A DNA stretch of 64,000 bases from Zerene cesonia (lineage: Eukaryota; Arthropoda; Insecta; Lepidoptera; Pieridae). The stretch lies in NCBI RefSeq assembly GCF_012273895.1, contig NC_052121.1, forward strand, positions 1,984,001 through 2,048,000. Direction: 5' to 3'. Of the stretch, positions 23,959-36,400 are shown one piece after another. The position numbers and the translations under genes were made by a program. The notes under the pieces were generated by a model. It ran no database searches and was not told the DNA's origin. It was given only the letters and a program-made list of their open reading frames with translations. Positions within the stretch are counted from its first letter, which is position 1. Each line of letters starts with the position of its first letter.

Positions 23959-26900
23959 CTAGCTACCATTGTATAATTTATCCAACTGATTCTGTAAATT
24001 ACGAGATGTAATAGCTGGAGTATCAGGTATTTCATTGTTTCTCATCTTCGAAGGTGTATTCAAAAACTTCATGTTTTCCTTCATTTTCATGTACATGTTA
24101 TGGGCTACGACATTACTGCTGTCTAGCATTGTAGGTGACTGTGCACTACTTGACACATTTGGCATTGACTTATGAAACACTTTCTTTCGCAAGCACAGAT
24201 TTTTCTTTGGTATTTTGTAAGTCGGTGACTTTATCACGGAACACGGTTTGCTTGTCTCTGTATTTGTTGCTGTTGGATTGTCTATATTATGCTCCACTTT
24301 AATTTCAGGATTAATATCACTTTTGTGTGATGGTTGATTATTTTGCTTCTCCTGTATCAATTTTTGGACATGCTTTTGACGTTTCAAGTAAGATTCTTTA
24401 ATACGCGTCAAAAACTTTATACAATTGTCAATTGTTCTAATGCTTTCCTTAACTTGTTTCTCTGATTCTAATAAATCCTTAAGTTCTGAACTTATTGTCT
24501 CTGTATTGTTCACTGTTGCTTTATTCAACATGTCACATAGAGACACAATAACGCTTTCTTCTCGTTTACTATTCTCTTTACAGTTAGTCAAGTTATCAAA
24601 ACTCATAATAGTATTGTCATTGTAAAGTACAGAATCTTCGTTCAACGAAACATTATTGGAATTATTAAAGAATTCTTGTACATTTCTATATTCCTTGAAT
24701 GGTGTAGATACTGGTGGTGATACTTCAGCTATATTTTCCAATGGAGGTTCTTCCGTAGCAGCTGTATTCTTCTCTTCTATATCGTTTATCTCTTTCTCCT
24801 TTTGTAAGAAACTGGTGTCACTTGATTTCCATGAAATGTTTGATATTGGGGTATCCGGAACTGGTGGCTTCAGTTTATGTTTCAATATGCTTTTTGGTGT
24901 AACTGGCTTGTGTTGTTTGGGTAGGTTTGATAAATATGAATAGTTTTCTTTATTTGATATTGTCACTCTATTTGGCCTGCTTGAAGCTGGAGTTTCCGCT
25001 ATTTTACATACACCACTGATCCTCGTTACCGGTATAGCTGAAAAAAATGTAGAGATTTTTGATAAATTGTTGAAGTGTGTTCATAACAACATACTCTTAG
25101 ATATAGATATGTCCATAATATAGTAAATATGTCATATTACATTAGAATTAAGATTATATTTACCTTTCTTAGCTTTTATGGCTGGCTTTGGAAATTTTGG
25201 AGTTTCTGGATTTAATATAGTTTTCCTTGTATTCAAAGGTGCCTGAAAAATGTTTAGTTGATAAATTTGTAAATTTCATGTCATTGAATCAGAATTTCAT
25301 ATGGTCACTGGTACAAAAAGAACATACATTAGGCAATTTTCATTCCTGTTCCAAAAAATATGAGACATACTTTAAATACAATTTGTTGATTGATGTTAGT
25401 TATTGAGAAAAACACAAATAAAGAAAAGTGTGACTCTTCTATGGTACAATTTATGATTTCCTCAAAGCACAATCAAAGTTAACATATTTAGTGCAAGATG
25501 ATTCTAATTAGCTTTTTTTTATTTAAAAGCTATGTTCACTAAATACAAATGAAAAGCTTATTAATTAGATCACAAATGAAATGTTTTATTATAAGGAGTA
25601 GTAAGAATAAATGACTACTTAAATCCTACTAATATTATAAATGTGAAAGTTTGTAAGGATGTGTGTGTGTTTGTTGCTCTTTCACGCCAAAGCTACTGAA
25701 CCAATCGCAATGAAATTTGGTACGTAGACAGCTGGACAACTGGAATAACATACAGGCAACTTTTTATCCCGATATTCCTATGGGNNNNNNNNNNNNNNNN
25801 NNNNNNNNNNNNNNNNNNNNNNNNNNNNNNNNNNNNNNNNNNNNNNNNNNNNNNNNNNNNNNNNNNNNNNNNNNNNNNNNNNNNNNNNNNNNNNNNNNNN
25901 NNNNNNNNNNNNNNNNNNNNNNNNNNNNNNNNNNNNNNNNNNNNNNNNNNNNNNNNNNNNNNNNNNNNNNNNNNNNNNNNNNNNNNNNNNNNNNNNNNNN
26001 NNNNNNNNNNNNNNNNNNNNNNNNNNNNNNNNNNNNNNNNNNNNNNNNNNNNNNNNNNNNNNNNNNNNNNNNNNNNNNNNNNNNNNNNNNNNNNNNNNNN
26101 NNNNNNNNNNNNNNNNNNNNNNNNNNNNNNNNNNNNNNNNNNNNNNNNNNNNNNNNNNNNNNNNNNNNNNNNNNNNNNNNNNNNNNNNNNNNNNNNNNNN
26201 NNNNNNNNNNNNNNNNNNNNNNNNNNNNNNNNNNNNNNNNNNNNNNNNNNNNNNNNNNNNNNNNNNNNNNNNNNNNNNNNNNNNNNNNNNNNNNNNNNNN
26301 NNNNNNNNNNNNNNNNNNNNNNNNNNNNNNNNNNNNNNNNNNNNNNNNNNNNNNNNNNNNNNNNNNNNNNNNNNNNNNNNNNNNNNNNNNNNNNNNNNNN
26401 NNNNNNNNNNNNNNNNNNNNNNNNNNNNNNNNNNNNNNNNNNNNNNNNNNNNNNNNNNNNNNNNNNNNNNNNNNNNNNNNNNNNNNNNNNNNNNNNNNNN
26501 NNNNNNNNNNNNNNNNNNNNNNNNNNNNNNNNNNNNNNNNNNNNNNNNNNNNNNNNNNNNNNNNNNNNNNNNNNNNNNNNNNNNNNNNNNNNNNNNNNNN
26601 NNNNNNNNNNNNNNNNNNNNNNNNNNNNNNNNNNNNNNNNNNNNNNNNNNNNNNNNNNNNNNNNNNNNNNNNNNNNNNNNNNNNNNNNNNNNNNNNNNNN
26701 NNNNNNNNNNNNNNNNNNNNNNNNNNNNNNNNNNNNNNNNNNNNNNNNNNNNNNNNNNNNNNNNNNNNNNNNNNNNNNNNNNNNAATTTGGTACGTAGAC
26801 AGCTGGACAACTGGAATAACATACAGGCAACTTTTTATCCCGATATTCCTATGGGATACGGACTAACGCGGGTGAAACCCCGGGGCGCAGCTAGTAGGTA

Positions 26901-27514
26901 ATAATAATGAGAACAGACAGTGGCAAGTCATTACCTTTGGTTTCGATTGAAAGTTCAATGCCTTCTTTACTGGATTACTTTTCATTTGTTCACTAATAGT
27001 AGTGATCCTTCGAAATTTATTTTCCACTTTGACTGATGAGTTCCAATTCTTTTTATTCGATGACTCGGTTGTCTGTGCTGGTCGCCTTGGTGTTTTATCT
27101 TTTAAAGCTGTGAATAATTAAAGATTTAAAAAAAATCCAAGTTCATAAGACAAATTACTTACAAAAATATCAAATGAATTATTTTAATATTTTAATACCA
27201 AGTATTCCAGCTTGCATTTCAGCTATAGTCATAGGCTTAATAGCTTTAACTGCTGTTCGGGTCACAGCCAATGTTTTCCGTGGTTGCTTTATTGTTGTTA
27301 ATGATAGCGTAGAATCCTTTGAACAAATACCTGGAATATTGCGCAATTTAATAATTTGAATCCATTCATTGTTTATATTAATTTATACTAAAGACAATTG
27401 ATAGCCTTAACAAATTTCAAAACACAACACCTACAACGTACCACTTAATCCTGGTAACAATTCTGCCATTGTCATGGCCTGGACTGTAGGCTTATTCTTC
27501 ACGGTGGTATCCAT
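23959..27514 (-). CDS. Unrecognised 511-residue protein with KEN boxes and coiled coil
   Basis: Complete five-exon gene: 27442-27514, 27199-27330, 26935-27107, 25164-25242, 23959-25037; every junction is GT-AG and keeps frame. I do not recognise the family. Visible features: a motif present twice, once at the end of exon 1 (AMTMAELLPGL) and once at the end of exon 2 (PMTIAEMQAGIL); two KEN motifs (residues about 182-184 and 306-308); an RKTL D-box-like site; at least eight T-P and three S-P sites (such as VTPKSILK and VPDTPISNISW); and a lysine/glutamate-rich helical coiled coil at about 335-384. Elsewhere it is low-complexity, basic and probably disordered. KEN plus many Cdk-type sites is typical of proteins degraded by APC/C at the end of mitosis, such as spindle and kinetochore proteins, so a mitotic role is an inference only. 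Intron 3 holds a Helitron and a probable false gap. Confidence 0.8.
25624..26894 (+). mobile_element. Lep1-type Helitron split by a gap
   Basis: Starts TCCTACTAATATTATAAATG at 25624 and ends GGGGCGCAGCTAG at 26894. A 1000-N gap falls inside, but the last 71 bases before it (25714-25784) are identical to the first 71 after it (26785-26855). Joined at that overlap the element would be about 200 bp, the usual family size. Confidence 0.85.
25785..26784. other. Assembly gap, probably false
   Basis: 1000 Ns. Both flanks carry the same 71 bases, ending exactly at the gap on the left and starting exactly after it on the right. This is what two unmerged overlapping contigs look like. Confidence 0.85.
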
Positions 27515-28180
27515 TTTCAATGCTTTTTATTTATTTACCAGCATATATCTAAATCTGCACACAAATAGAAAATCAACATCGCTTGATGTTTTAAATTTAT
27601 TTATCAACTGTCATCCGGAGGCGACCGTTGAAGAAGCGTTTAAAGTTTACGAGATCCATTTCTCGCATTATACTTAAAAAATGACAGCTGCAAAATTAAT
27701 TTTCCTAAAGTAAATTAAAACGCTTAGAATTTGATAAGATAATCAATTCTATGTTATTAACATTTCGCTTAAAATCTAACTAATGTATTTTTTTTTATAT
27801 ATATAATTTTTATATATTCCCAGCTAAAACAGTTTTATTTTATTATTTCTCAACTCCTTGAATTATAAGTTGTTACTATAATATTTTACTTAGTGCCTGT
27901 TACTGTTTATTATTTCTTTATATTTTAATCACCAAAAAAATATAGTAGATACGAACCTACTTACCTACTATTTTACTAAAGAGAGAATAACTAATTAATC
28001 TGTGAAATTGATATTCTTGTATGACAATGACACATTAGTGACAGAGTAGGCGTACGTTCAACCGTCAACATTAGAATTATAATCAGCTTAATGACAAAGC
28101 CGAAACTGAATTGAGAAGTTTTATAGTAATATTAAATTGTTATTTCTGAGTTCATTAGCGGTCGAGCTGAAAAAAGCAAA
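27515..28180. promoter_or_regulatory. Divergent interval shared by the KEN-box gene and TXNDC17
   Basis: 666 bp between two start codons that face away from each other, so both promoters must fall here. It is AT-rich; I see no clear TATA box placed for either gene and no repeat. Confidence 0.5.
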
Positions 28181-30312
28181 ATGGTGACAATAGCAAAAAT
28201 TAAAGGGTTTGACGCCTTTGTAAATTATACTCAGAGCATAGATCCTAAAGGTCCTTTGGTGCTATTTTATTTTAGCGGTTCCAAAACCGCCGAAGGGAAA
28301 AGTTGGTGCCCTGATTGTGAGATAGGTAATGAACGATAAGCTGATAATATAAGAACTATGATTGACTTAAATATTATTAGAAAAAAAAAAATATTTATCC
28401 CAAAAACCACATAAAGAAGTAATGTTTTTAAATTTACTTTACTGATTTATTGTTTCATTGTTAATCTTTACTTTAAATATTGAGTCAAAAATAAAATAAC
28501 ATTAATCCAATAACTTTAATATTCCCATATTTTTTATGATTTAAGAAAAGCATTATTTCTTGTGCACCAATACATTCAATATTTATGTAATAAATATCAT
28601 CTTAGAAACTTCATGCTTAATTCCACTGAATTATATGTATTCTATGACAGCTATGTCATTATAACTAGTTGATAATTATGCCAAAGAAAACTCCAACAAA
28701 AAAAATTGTTGAATTAAAGAATTATGAAGAATTCACCAGTTTTGTTGATAGTTTATCCAATAAAAACAAACATGTATATTTTTTCTTTAATGGTGCAAAA
28801 AAGGAGAATGGTAGGAGCTGGTGTATGTACTGCCAGCTTGGTAGGTTAAATAATATCACTGTTGTGAAGAATATTAACTGGAATTGTGGTTCTGTAAATG
28901 CAGAGATTATCACTATGATTACACCATCACTTACTAATTCACAAACTTTCCTTTTTTATAATTATAGTAATTAGTATAGATTTATAATACATATTTAACT
29001 ATATAATAATTTACTTATTGAACAAAACAAACATACTATAAGTCTAAAACATGAGTGGCAGTGGAGAAAATCACCTTAAATCAATATAATCTATAGAAGA
29101 GATTCTAATCTACATACATTTGGAATAATTTTGATTCCTATATTTTATACTGTAACCTTTTTTTTTTGTTTATAGCTGAACCAATTGTGCAAGCATTTTT
29201 AAATGAGGTAAAGAAGGATTTCATATTTGCTTATGTGGATGTTGGTGATAGAGAATAGTAAGTTTGAAATTTATTTATATCTAATGTCTACTAGATATAT
29301 CTATATATATAAAATTCTCGTGTCACAGTTTTCGTTGCCAAACTCCTCCGAAACGGCTTGACCGATTCTTATGAAATTTTGTGTGCATGTTGAGTATGTC
29401 TGAGAATCGGCCAACATCTATTTTTTATCCCGATATTCCTACGGGATACGGACTTACGCGGGTGAAACCGCGGGGCGCAGCTAGTTTTAATATATATTTG
29501 TTGTTATTGAATTGTATTAGCCTGATATGTTCCAATTCTGGCAAAAGCACTCCCATGAATCACCATCTCTTGCTATGGTTAATATTAAAGACAAGTTAAA
29601 TCTTATGTTTATTTTAATTGTTGTGAGAGTAATTTTCATTTTAAACTATGTGTAAGATCAAACGCAGCGAACTGTTGCAAAAATTAGTTGCTACAAAAGC
29701 CAATATGGGTCTTTTTTATAATTTATTATCTAACCCTTGTTCGGGGGAGGCAGGATTGGTTTATGAACTAGTAAGATCCTTTCTGTCTGTCTATGAACCA
29801 AGTCCTTAGACTTTCACGACGTATGTTCTTCTTTTGTTTCTGCAGTGTTTAGCAGAGTAAGATTTGTTTTGTTTTAATCTTCTTTTATTTTAATGAAGTT
29901 TGTATTTAGTTTATAAGTTTTTTTTGTTTCAATGGGGCTGACATAAACAGCAGTTTAAAAGCCCTCTAAATAAATGATTAAAAAAAAAAAAAACTATGTG
30001 TAAAGTAAAGATTATATATTTGTTATTTACTTTTGTGAAAATCGTGAAAAAATCTGCAGAATCTTCTATGTCTGTTAAAAAGACTTTAATTAGAACATCA
30101 TAATGAAAATTGCCTTATATTCATAGATGCTTCATGTATTTACAATTTATTTCAGTTGGAGAAACCCCGAGTGTCCATTCAGAACCGACACCAGAACAAG
30201 GCTTATGGTAATTCCGACAATAATCAAATGGAAAGGTGTGCAAAGGCTAGAAGGTAGTCAGTGCAATAAGAGAGAACTGTTGCAAATGTTATTTGAGGAT
30301 GAGGAAGATTAA
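28181..30312 (+). CDS. TXNDC17: TXNDC17 (TRP14) thioredoxin-like protein, canonical form
   Basis: Exons 28181-28325, 29176-29257 and 30156-30312; 127 residues against 123 in human. The protein is a cytosolic thioredoxin-fold oxidoreductase. The active site is WCPDC (residues 42-46), the exact TRP14 signature that separates it from thioredoxin (WCGPC). Downstream landmarks are AEPIVQAFLNEVKK, YVDVGDREYWRNPECPFRT, the cis-proline strand VIPTIIKW, and an acidic end MLFEDEED. The family reduces small disulfides and cystine and modulates TNF/NF-kB signalling in mammals. It needs thioredoxin reductase. Exon 1 ends with one base (G), and the next exon starts CT, which makes the alanine of AEP. A second possible first exon lies at 28678-28840. 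Confidence 0.92.
28678..28840 (+). CDS. TXNDC17: Alternative first exon of TXNDC17 with altered active site
   Basis: ATG at 28678 opens 54 codons ending at the donor CTTG|gtaggt, leaving one G, exactly the same phase as the canonical exon 1, so it can join exon 29176-29257. The result would be 133 residues. It aligns with the canonical exon: ELKNYEEFTSFVDSL against KIKGFDAFVNYTQSI, and NGAKKENGRSWCMYCQL against SGSKTAEGKSWCPDCEI. Both cysteines are kept (49 and 52), but the Pro-Asp between them becomes Met-Tyr, which should change redox potential. Stops lie in frame just before the ATG, so it can only be a first exon. It may be a tandem exon duplication used as an alternative start, or an unused copy. 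Confidence 0.7.
29299..29484 (+). mobile_element. Helitron-like element in TXNDC17 intron
   Basis: Begins near tctatatatataaaattctcg and ends cgcgggtgaaaccgcgg then ggcgcagCTAG, the same 3' half (from cccgatattcctacgggata) as the Lep1-type copies but a different 5' half. It is therefore a chimeric or sister family. Confidence 0.75.
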
Positions 30313-33300
30313 AGATTTTTGGGAATGTATACAGAATTTCCATGTTATTTAAGGGGACTATATGAGCTAATGGCTTGTTCTATCATGCCTTAAATTGTAT
30401 GGTTCACTGCAGTAAAAAAAATGAAAAAAATATGATAAAGATATATGCTAATTTTGTAGTATGTTGATAATATCCTATAAATTTTTATATTGTAGAAAAA
30501 ATTGCTAAGATGCTTAGACATTTCTTTTAATGTTAAAAAACCATGCATGTACATACATGGCGAATCATTTAGAATTATAAGTGACTATTTTTTAGGTCAG
30601 TCAGTAGACTCCTAGTAAATCACGTAAATGTTCTTAATTCTCAGCATAATATGTATGCATATATATACCATATAGATACCATCACACATTGTATAAATGT
30701 GTGCATGTGTCAGTCAACCGTTTGTAGTCCCCTTAAGGCAAATATATTTCATAACAAGACAAAAACAGTAATTGCCTTGTGTAATATGAGCAGGTATTTT
30801 ATATTATTAAATGTGGTTTAAAAAATATAGCGGTTATAGACGTTTCAAGAAATTAAATGATTTGAAAAGTATCTTCTGTCAATTTTTGCTAAGGCAGAAA
30901 TATTGTTTTCATTTATTCTATTCAGGAAAAATGTATATAATAAGGTAAGGATACTAAATAAATCCTTTTGCATCATTTCTAACTACTAGTTTTATTGTTA
31001 CTTATCCTTAATGATTATATTTTCTTTTTCTTATGTTTGTATGTTTAAAAGAATCTTCAGTAGATTCTTTGCATTGAAAAACTTATGTGTGGATACCAAA
31101 TTATCCATACATATGTAGTGGGTCCATTTCTCAAATAAATTATAATAGAATTTAAGTATGGTGACTAAACGCAAATCCTTATTTTCAAAGATTGGATGAT
31201 TTGTTAAATGTATGTTTTCTCCTGATACGTACAATCAAATTTGATAGAAATAGTAAATTCACTCCACCCAATCCCATAACAAAAAGTATATACTTGAAAT
31301 AAAACATCTTATCGATATAAATTATATATTATAACAAATAAGTACAAAACAAAGTACATTTTATGTGTCATTTATCAGCAGAATACAGATTCACAAAAGA
31401 TTTTCTAAGTAAATAAATTTCGCTATATTTCTGTGAGATTTCAGTCTTAGCTGTTATTGTTTCGGGAAATAACTCGTTAGTATAATTATATTAACATTAT
31501 GCTCGTTGATTTCATAAGTAGTAGTTAATATCAAAATAAACTATATATTCCTATTGGATAATCGTTTATGAACCGCCCTACTGACATAGTCAAATAATTC
31601 ATAGATGCCATGTTTCTTTCAATATTATGCTATTAGTTGGGCAGTATAGGTAATAATAACGCCACAGCACAGATAATGTAACACTAGCCTCGGTTACTGT
31701 TATATTTAATAAATATGTAGTGGTAATATATATTTTATGGAGAAGGTAATAAATACAATAATAGGTTTTAATGTATAAATATGGTATATATTGGCATATG
31801 ATTTGGATAAATAAATAAATAAAATGTAGTATGTATATATATATATAGGAATTGAAATACAAGATATTAAAGCTAAAATATGTAATGGGGCACATAAAAA
31901 TATAGCTATGATCTCACTGACATCGAAATAAAAGATATTAAACTATTTTTAAAAAAGCATAATTGTTCTCTAATTTTCTAGTTCTCGTTTTGATAATAAA
32001 ACGTTTGATTGATACTCTAATATATCAGACACGTTCTGAATAGTAATGTTATTAAACTTTTTAAATATTATGTACCGTGTGAAGAAAAAAGATGGCTCGT
32101 CGAAATTAAATATTGTGTAAACATAATTCATGTGTAATTAATCCGGAGATAAATTTAACAATTACATAATAATCACCCTAATTACCCCTTAAATAAAATA
32201 ATTGTTATTGTAATATATAATAAAGAACTAACAATTTACATTTTTTAATTATATATTTTGGTCATCGTTTTAATTGCTTTTATCTAACAATTTTGATATA
32301 CAACAAAGTTCTACTTATTCTAGCAAAAATCAAATTGGTGAAGTCAGAAAAAAGCTTATTACACTAAAAACTTTCAATACATTTTCTACATATATTCAAA
32401 GTTCCTTAAGATAAGTGATGTCTTTGTACTTAAATTCAAAAGCATATTTTCATTAATTTCTTACATTTGATATAGAATAAACAGTCTCACAATCACGCTC
32501 AAGAACATTCCGACGCAAAACTCTGCCCATACCTCTATCGAGCAGAGTTTTAAAATGAGCGATACCATGTACTGAACATTATTGTCAGAAAATAAGGTAT
32601 CAATTTCAATGAATGCTTTATATATCGGATATTTTTTGGCGACTTTTTAATAGGTGATTGTGAGTTTAATTGTTTATGACACGTCAATGGAATGTTACAA
32701 TAAAATAATATATCCCTAAATTATTGTTAATTAATAAAAAAACAATTGTCGATTCAGATAAAAAAGCATAGAACCGTTATATAATAATAATAATAATATA
32801 AAAAAATCATGTTTTCCAAATATCACAGAATAACCTAGAAACTTATCTATTTAAGAACTAAAAAAATATCTAGGTACACAAAAATATAAATTTTAAAGCA
32901 AAATTGAACTTATCAACTTTATCCGAATTTGATAGGATATAACAATAATAAATAAAAGTTTCACGATTAACAACATGCATTTGCTGCAACTCAAAAAAGA
33001 AAAATTAACTAATAGATGATAGTAGTTAGTACGTAGTAGCAGTAAGTGTACGATGCTAATGCAAATAATAAAAAATTACATCAGTTCATTTAATTTACTG
33101 TTAAATGTAACCTTACCAATACGATATCTACGGATTATTTGTGGAAGCCATTTATTTGTATTCTATTTTGGTACAATATTGTCTTTTAATATGTTTAAAA
33201 TGTAATGTATATAAGGCAATTACTTTAGAATAATATTTTTAGCGCGGTCATCTAACTATAGAGGATATTCTTAATGTGATTATTGTTTTGTTGTGATTTG

Positions 33301-33404
33301 TGAAAAATTGTGGTTGTTTTTAATATTTTGTGTAAGATTTGAAAAAACAATACTGATAAAAACTGTCCTAAAAAATATCACTAACAGCACCATACACAAT
33401 TTGT
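30313..33404. other. Convergent intergenic region
   Basis: 3.1 kb between the 3' ends of TXNDC17 (+) and the SEC14-like gene (-). AT-rich with microsatellite-like AT and TAA runs (near 31836 and 32784). I see no gene and no clear repeat. Confidence 0.6.
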
Positions 33405-33409
33405 TTATT
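33404..33409 (-). terminator. Poly(A) hexamer overlapping the SEC14-like stop codon
   Basis: On the - strand the end reads AAT GAA TAA ACA, so AATAAA contains the TAA stop. Other hexamers exist further downstream, so this may not be the one used. Confidence 0.35.
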
Positions 33410-36400
33410 CATTAGAACTCGAGGCGGCGATTTTTAAATCGGCTAATTCGTCTTCAGGCACGTCCGTCATGTTGAGATCTCTAGACGGAATTGAAATTAG
33501 AACGTCGTAGAATATCTTCTTACTGCGTAGGTAAGAGCTTTTGTTGTCGAAAACGACTGAATCTGAAATGGCGAAAAATGTGATGTTGGTGAAAAAATGA
33601 AAAAAAAACAAATGAAGTAAATATAAAATAAGTCTTTTCCCCTTTTCAAGGATTTTTTTTAAATCATTATTATTTAGCCTTTTTTTGTTTTGGTTAGACC
33701 AAAAAAGACTATCAAAAATAACTAATTTTTTTATGAAAGCTGGCATATATATGTGGTTCCATAAATCGAGATCTAAGTATTGAGTTACTATAAATACCTA
33801 ATATAACACAAATTTTAAATCACTACTTAAGTAATTTTTTTATGCTTTTTTTATTTTTAAATAAGCAGTAAATACACACAAGTAGCGGGTCCCGTAACAG
33901 GCATAACTCCAACATCAGCTGGTCCTTCGGAGATCTTCTTTGGCCCGTGGACTACACTCTCGTTGCCTTCTGCATCGCGTTTTTTGATTAGGAACTTTAT
34001 ATCGTGATTTTCGACGCCTACGTCCCATCTAAAAATAAATTTCATTGGGGAATGAGTGGGTTATAATGATGTTTAATCATAGATGGTACATATTATGCTC
34101 TAAAAGATACGTGGATTATTTATACAATCGAAACGCTGAAATTTGAATTTGGCGGCAAATTTAAAATCGTAGAACACTATTGTGATTTTTTCCCCAACAT
34201 TCTTACGATATTAATATTAGTACCTAATTCTCAATTAATGTAAATAATTGACTTTAATTTATATATATACATTGTAATAAAATATGTTTTTTTTTGAGCC
34301 TTACAATACAGGATCTAGGATCCCCTAGAGTGGGGTTCAATGCAATATATGTATCCATATTAAGTAAAATTTTTTAAACAAATAAGAAAATTATGATTTT
34401 TTTTTTAATTTTTAAATGTTAGCACGTACTTGAGTACACTCTCGCTATCGGGACATAATAAATCAACGACGTGTTTCTCTCCGGTCTTCACTGTCACTCG
34501 CGTGTAATGCTGCGAGTCCTCTTCTTGTATGTTGCGAGAATAATACGATTTAGGCACTTTACCACCTGGTTTTATCTGTAGAACGTTTTTAAAATGACTG
34601 TTCAGTTACAACGTACAAAAAGTTGTCTAAACTAATATTATGAAGAGGAAACATTTGTGTGTTGTATGTGTGGTAGTAACGTTTTCACAAAATTATTCAA
34701 CCAATTTCAAAAAATTTTTCACAATAAGAAAACTGCAATTTCACTGAGTGACACAAGGCAATAACAACGTGGTATCACAAATATAGGCGTATTCAACAAT
34801 GGAAATTTATATTAAAAGACTAGCTGCACCCCGCGGTTTCCCCGCGTAAGTCCGTATCCTGTAGGAATATCGGGATAAAAAGTTCCCTATATGTTATTCC
34901 AGTTGTCCAGCTGTCTACGTACCAAAATTTCATTGCAATCGGTTCAGTAGCTTTTGCGTGAAAGAGCAAACACACACACATCCTTATAAACTTTCGCATT
35001 TATAATATAGGATATGATTATTGAGATGAAATTATACAATCATAACAATGATATACGAGTACTATCTACCAAAGTAGTCGAACACTACTTGTATTTATTA
35101 CTACTTGTATCTGTGTCTGTGTTTCGGTTGTTGGTAGCATAAGATCTTAAGAAAATTATCTTAGTAATGCAAGTAGTTGCAACTTTCAATTCATAATTTA
35201 CTGCAATGTAGTTAGTGTACGCAATTCTCTTTTTTCGCAATCATAGTGTTACAAAGAAATTATCTATCATGGCGTGTAATCAAGAACTTCCTATTGATTA
35301 TATTTTATGAAAATGAGAAATAAAGTGTAATAAATGCTTACAAATAAATTATATACTATCTGGGAATTATTGGAAACGTTGCGGCTACATTATATAATAT
35401 TCATTTAAATATTAAACTAGCTTCAGTTCGCCGCTTCACTTGTTTGGTTTACGAAAAAAAAATAACCTAAGTGACTAGACTATGATTTCTCTACCAAAAG
35501 GTCAATGAGAGCTTTTGCGTGTAATAGTAAAAATAATTATCCTTCCACACAATATACATTTTTACAAAATTCGTCCTCAATTTATGTATATATACTGTAT
35601 AATATACCGTATATCTACTTAAATACGGTATAATATACATAATTGTTAAGTAGAAGGTAGAACAAACTTACTAATGCACTACATTTAGGATCGCCATTTT
35701 CATCAACCATAGTGCCGCCATAATGCACGGGAAGGAATTCCTTGTCTATGAGCGCGAGAATCTGTGGTTGATATTTTTTAGGGTCTGTGCCAAATATTCG
35801 AATTTTCGATATTGTGTACTCGTGCATGAACTTCTTGACCACGGAAAATGCGAGGGAAAATACTTTCGGCGCTGAAAAAATGACAAATATTTAGTACAAC
35901 ACAATTTCATTCCAACAGGTTTTTGTATAATTTTATTTTTTATTTTAGGTAGTATAATTTCTCATTCAATATCTAGAAACAGTTCTTAACATAACACAAA
36001 AACCTATAATTAAATGGCTACAATGTGAAATAATAAACTAAAGTTTACAACATGTATACATAACTTAATTTTTTGTGAGCTATCATGAATATAGAGTATA
36101 ACTTTAGAGCGTATTTACGTTAAAATTATGGGAGATTGACTAAATACAACGATTACATAATCTTATATTATTTTTTATGCAAACGATAACAGAACATTCT
36201 CTTTCCAATGCCAGATAAATTAAACGTTATGAAATGTGTAATTAGGTGTCTTATCATTTGAAAAACACAATTAATCACACGTAATTTATGATAATCATTA
36301 GGAAATCAGACATGATTTCCTTATGATTATCACATCACCCTCATAGGAGGCCTGTGTCCCAACTATAAATACTACAATAATAAATAATACTACAATAGGC

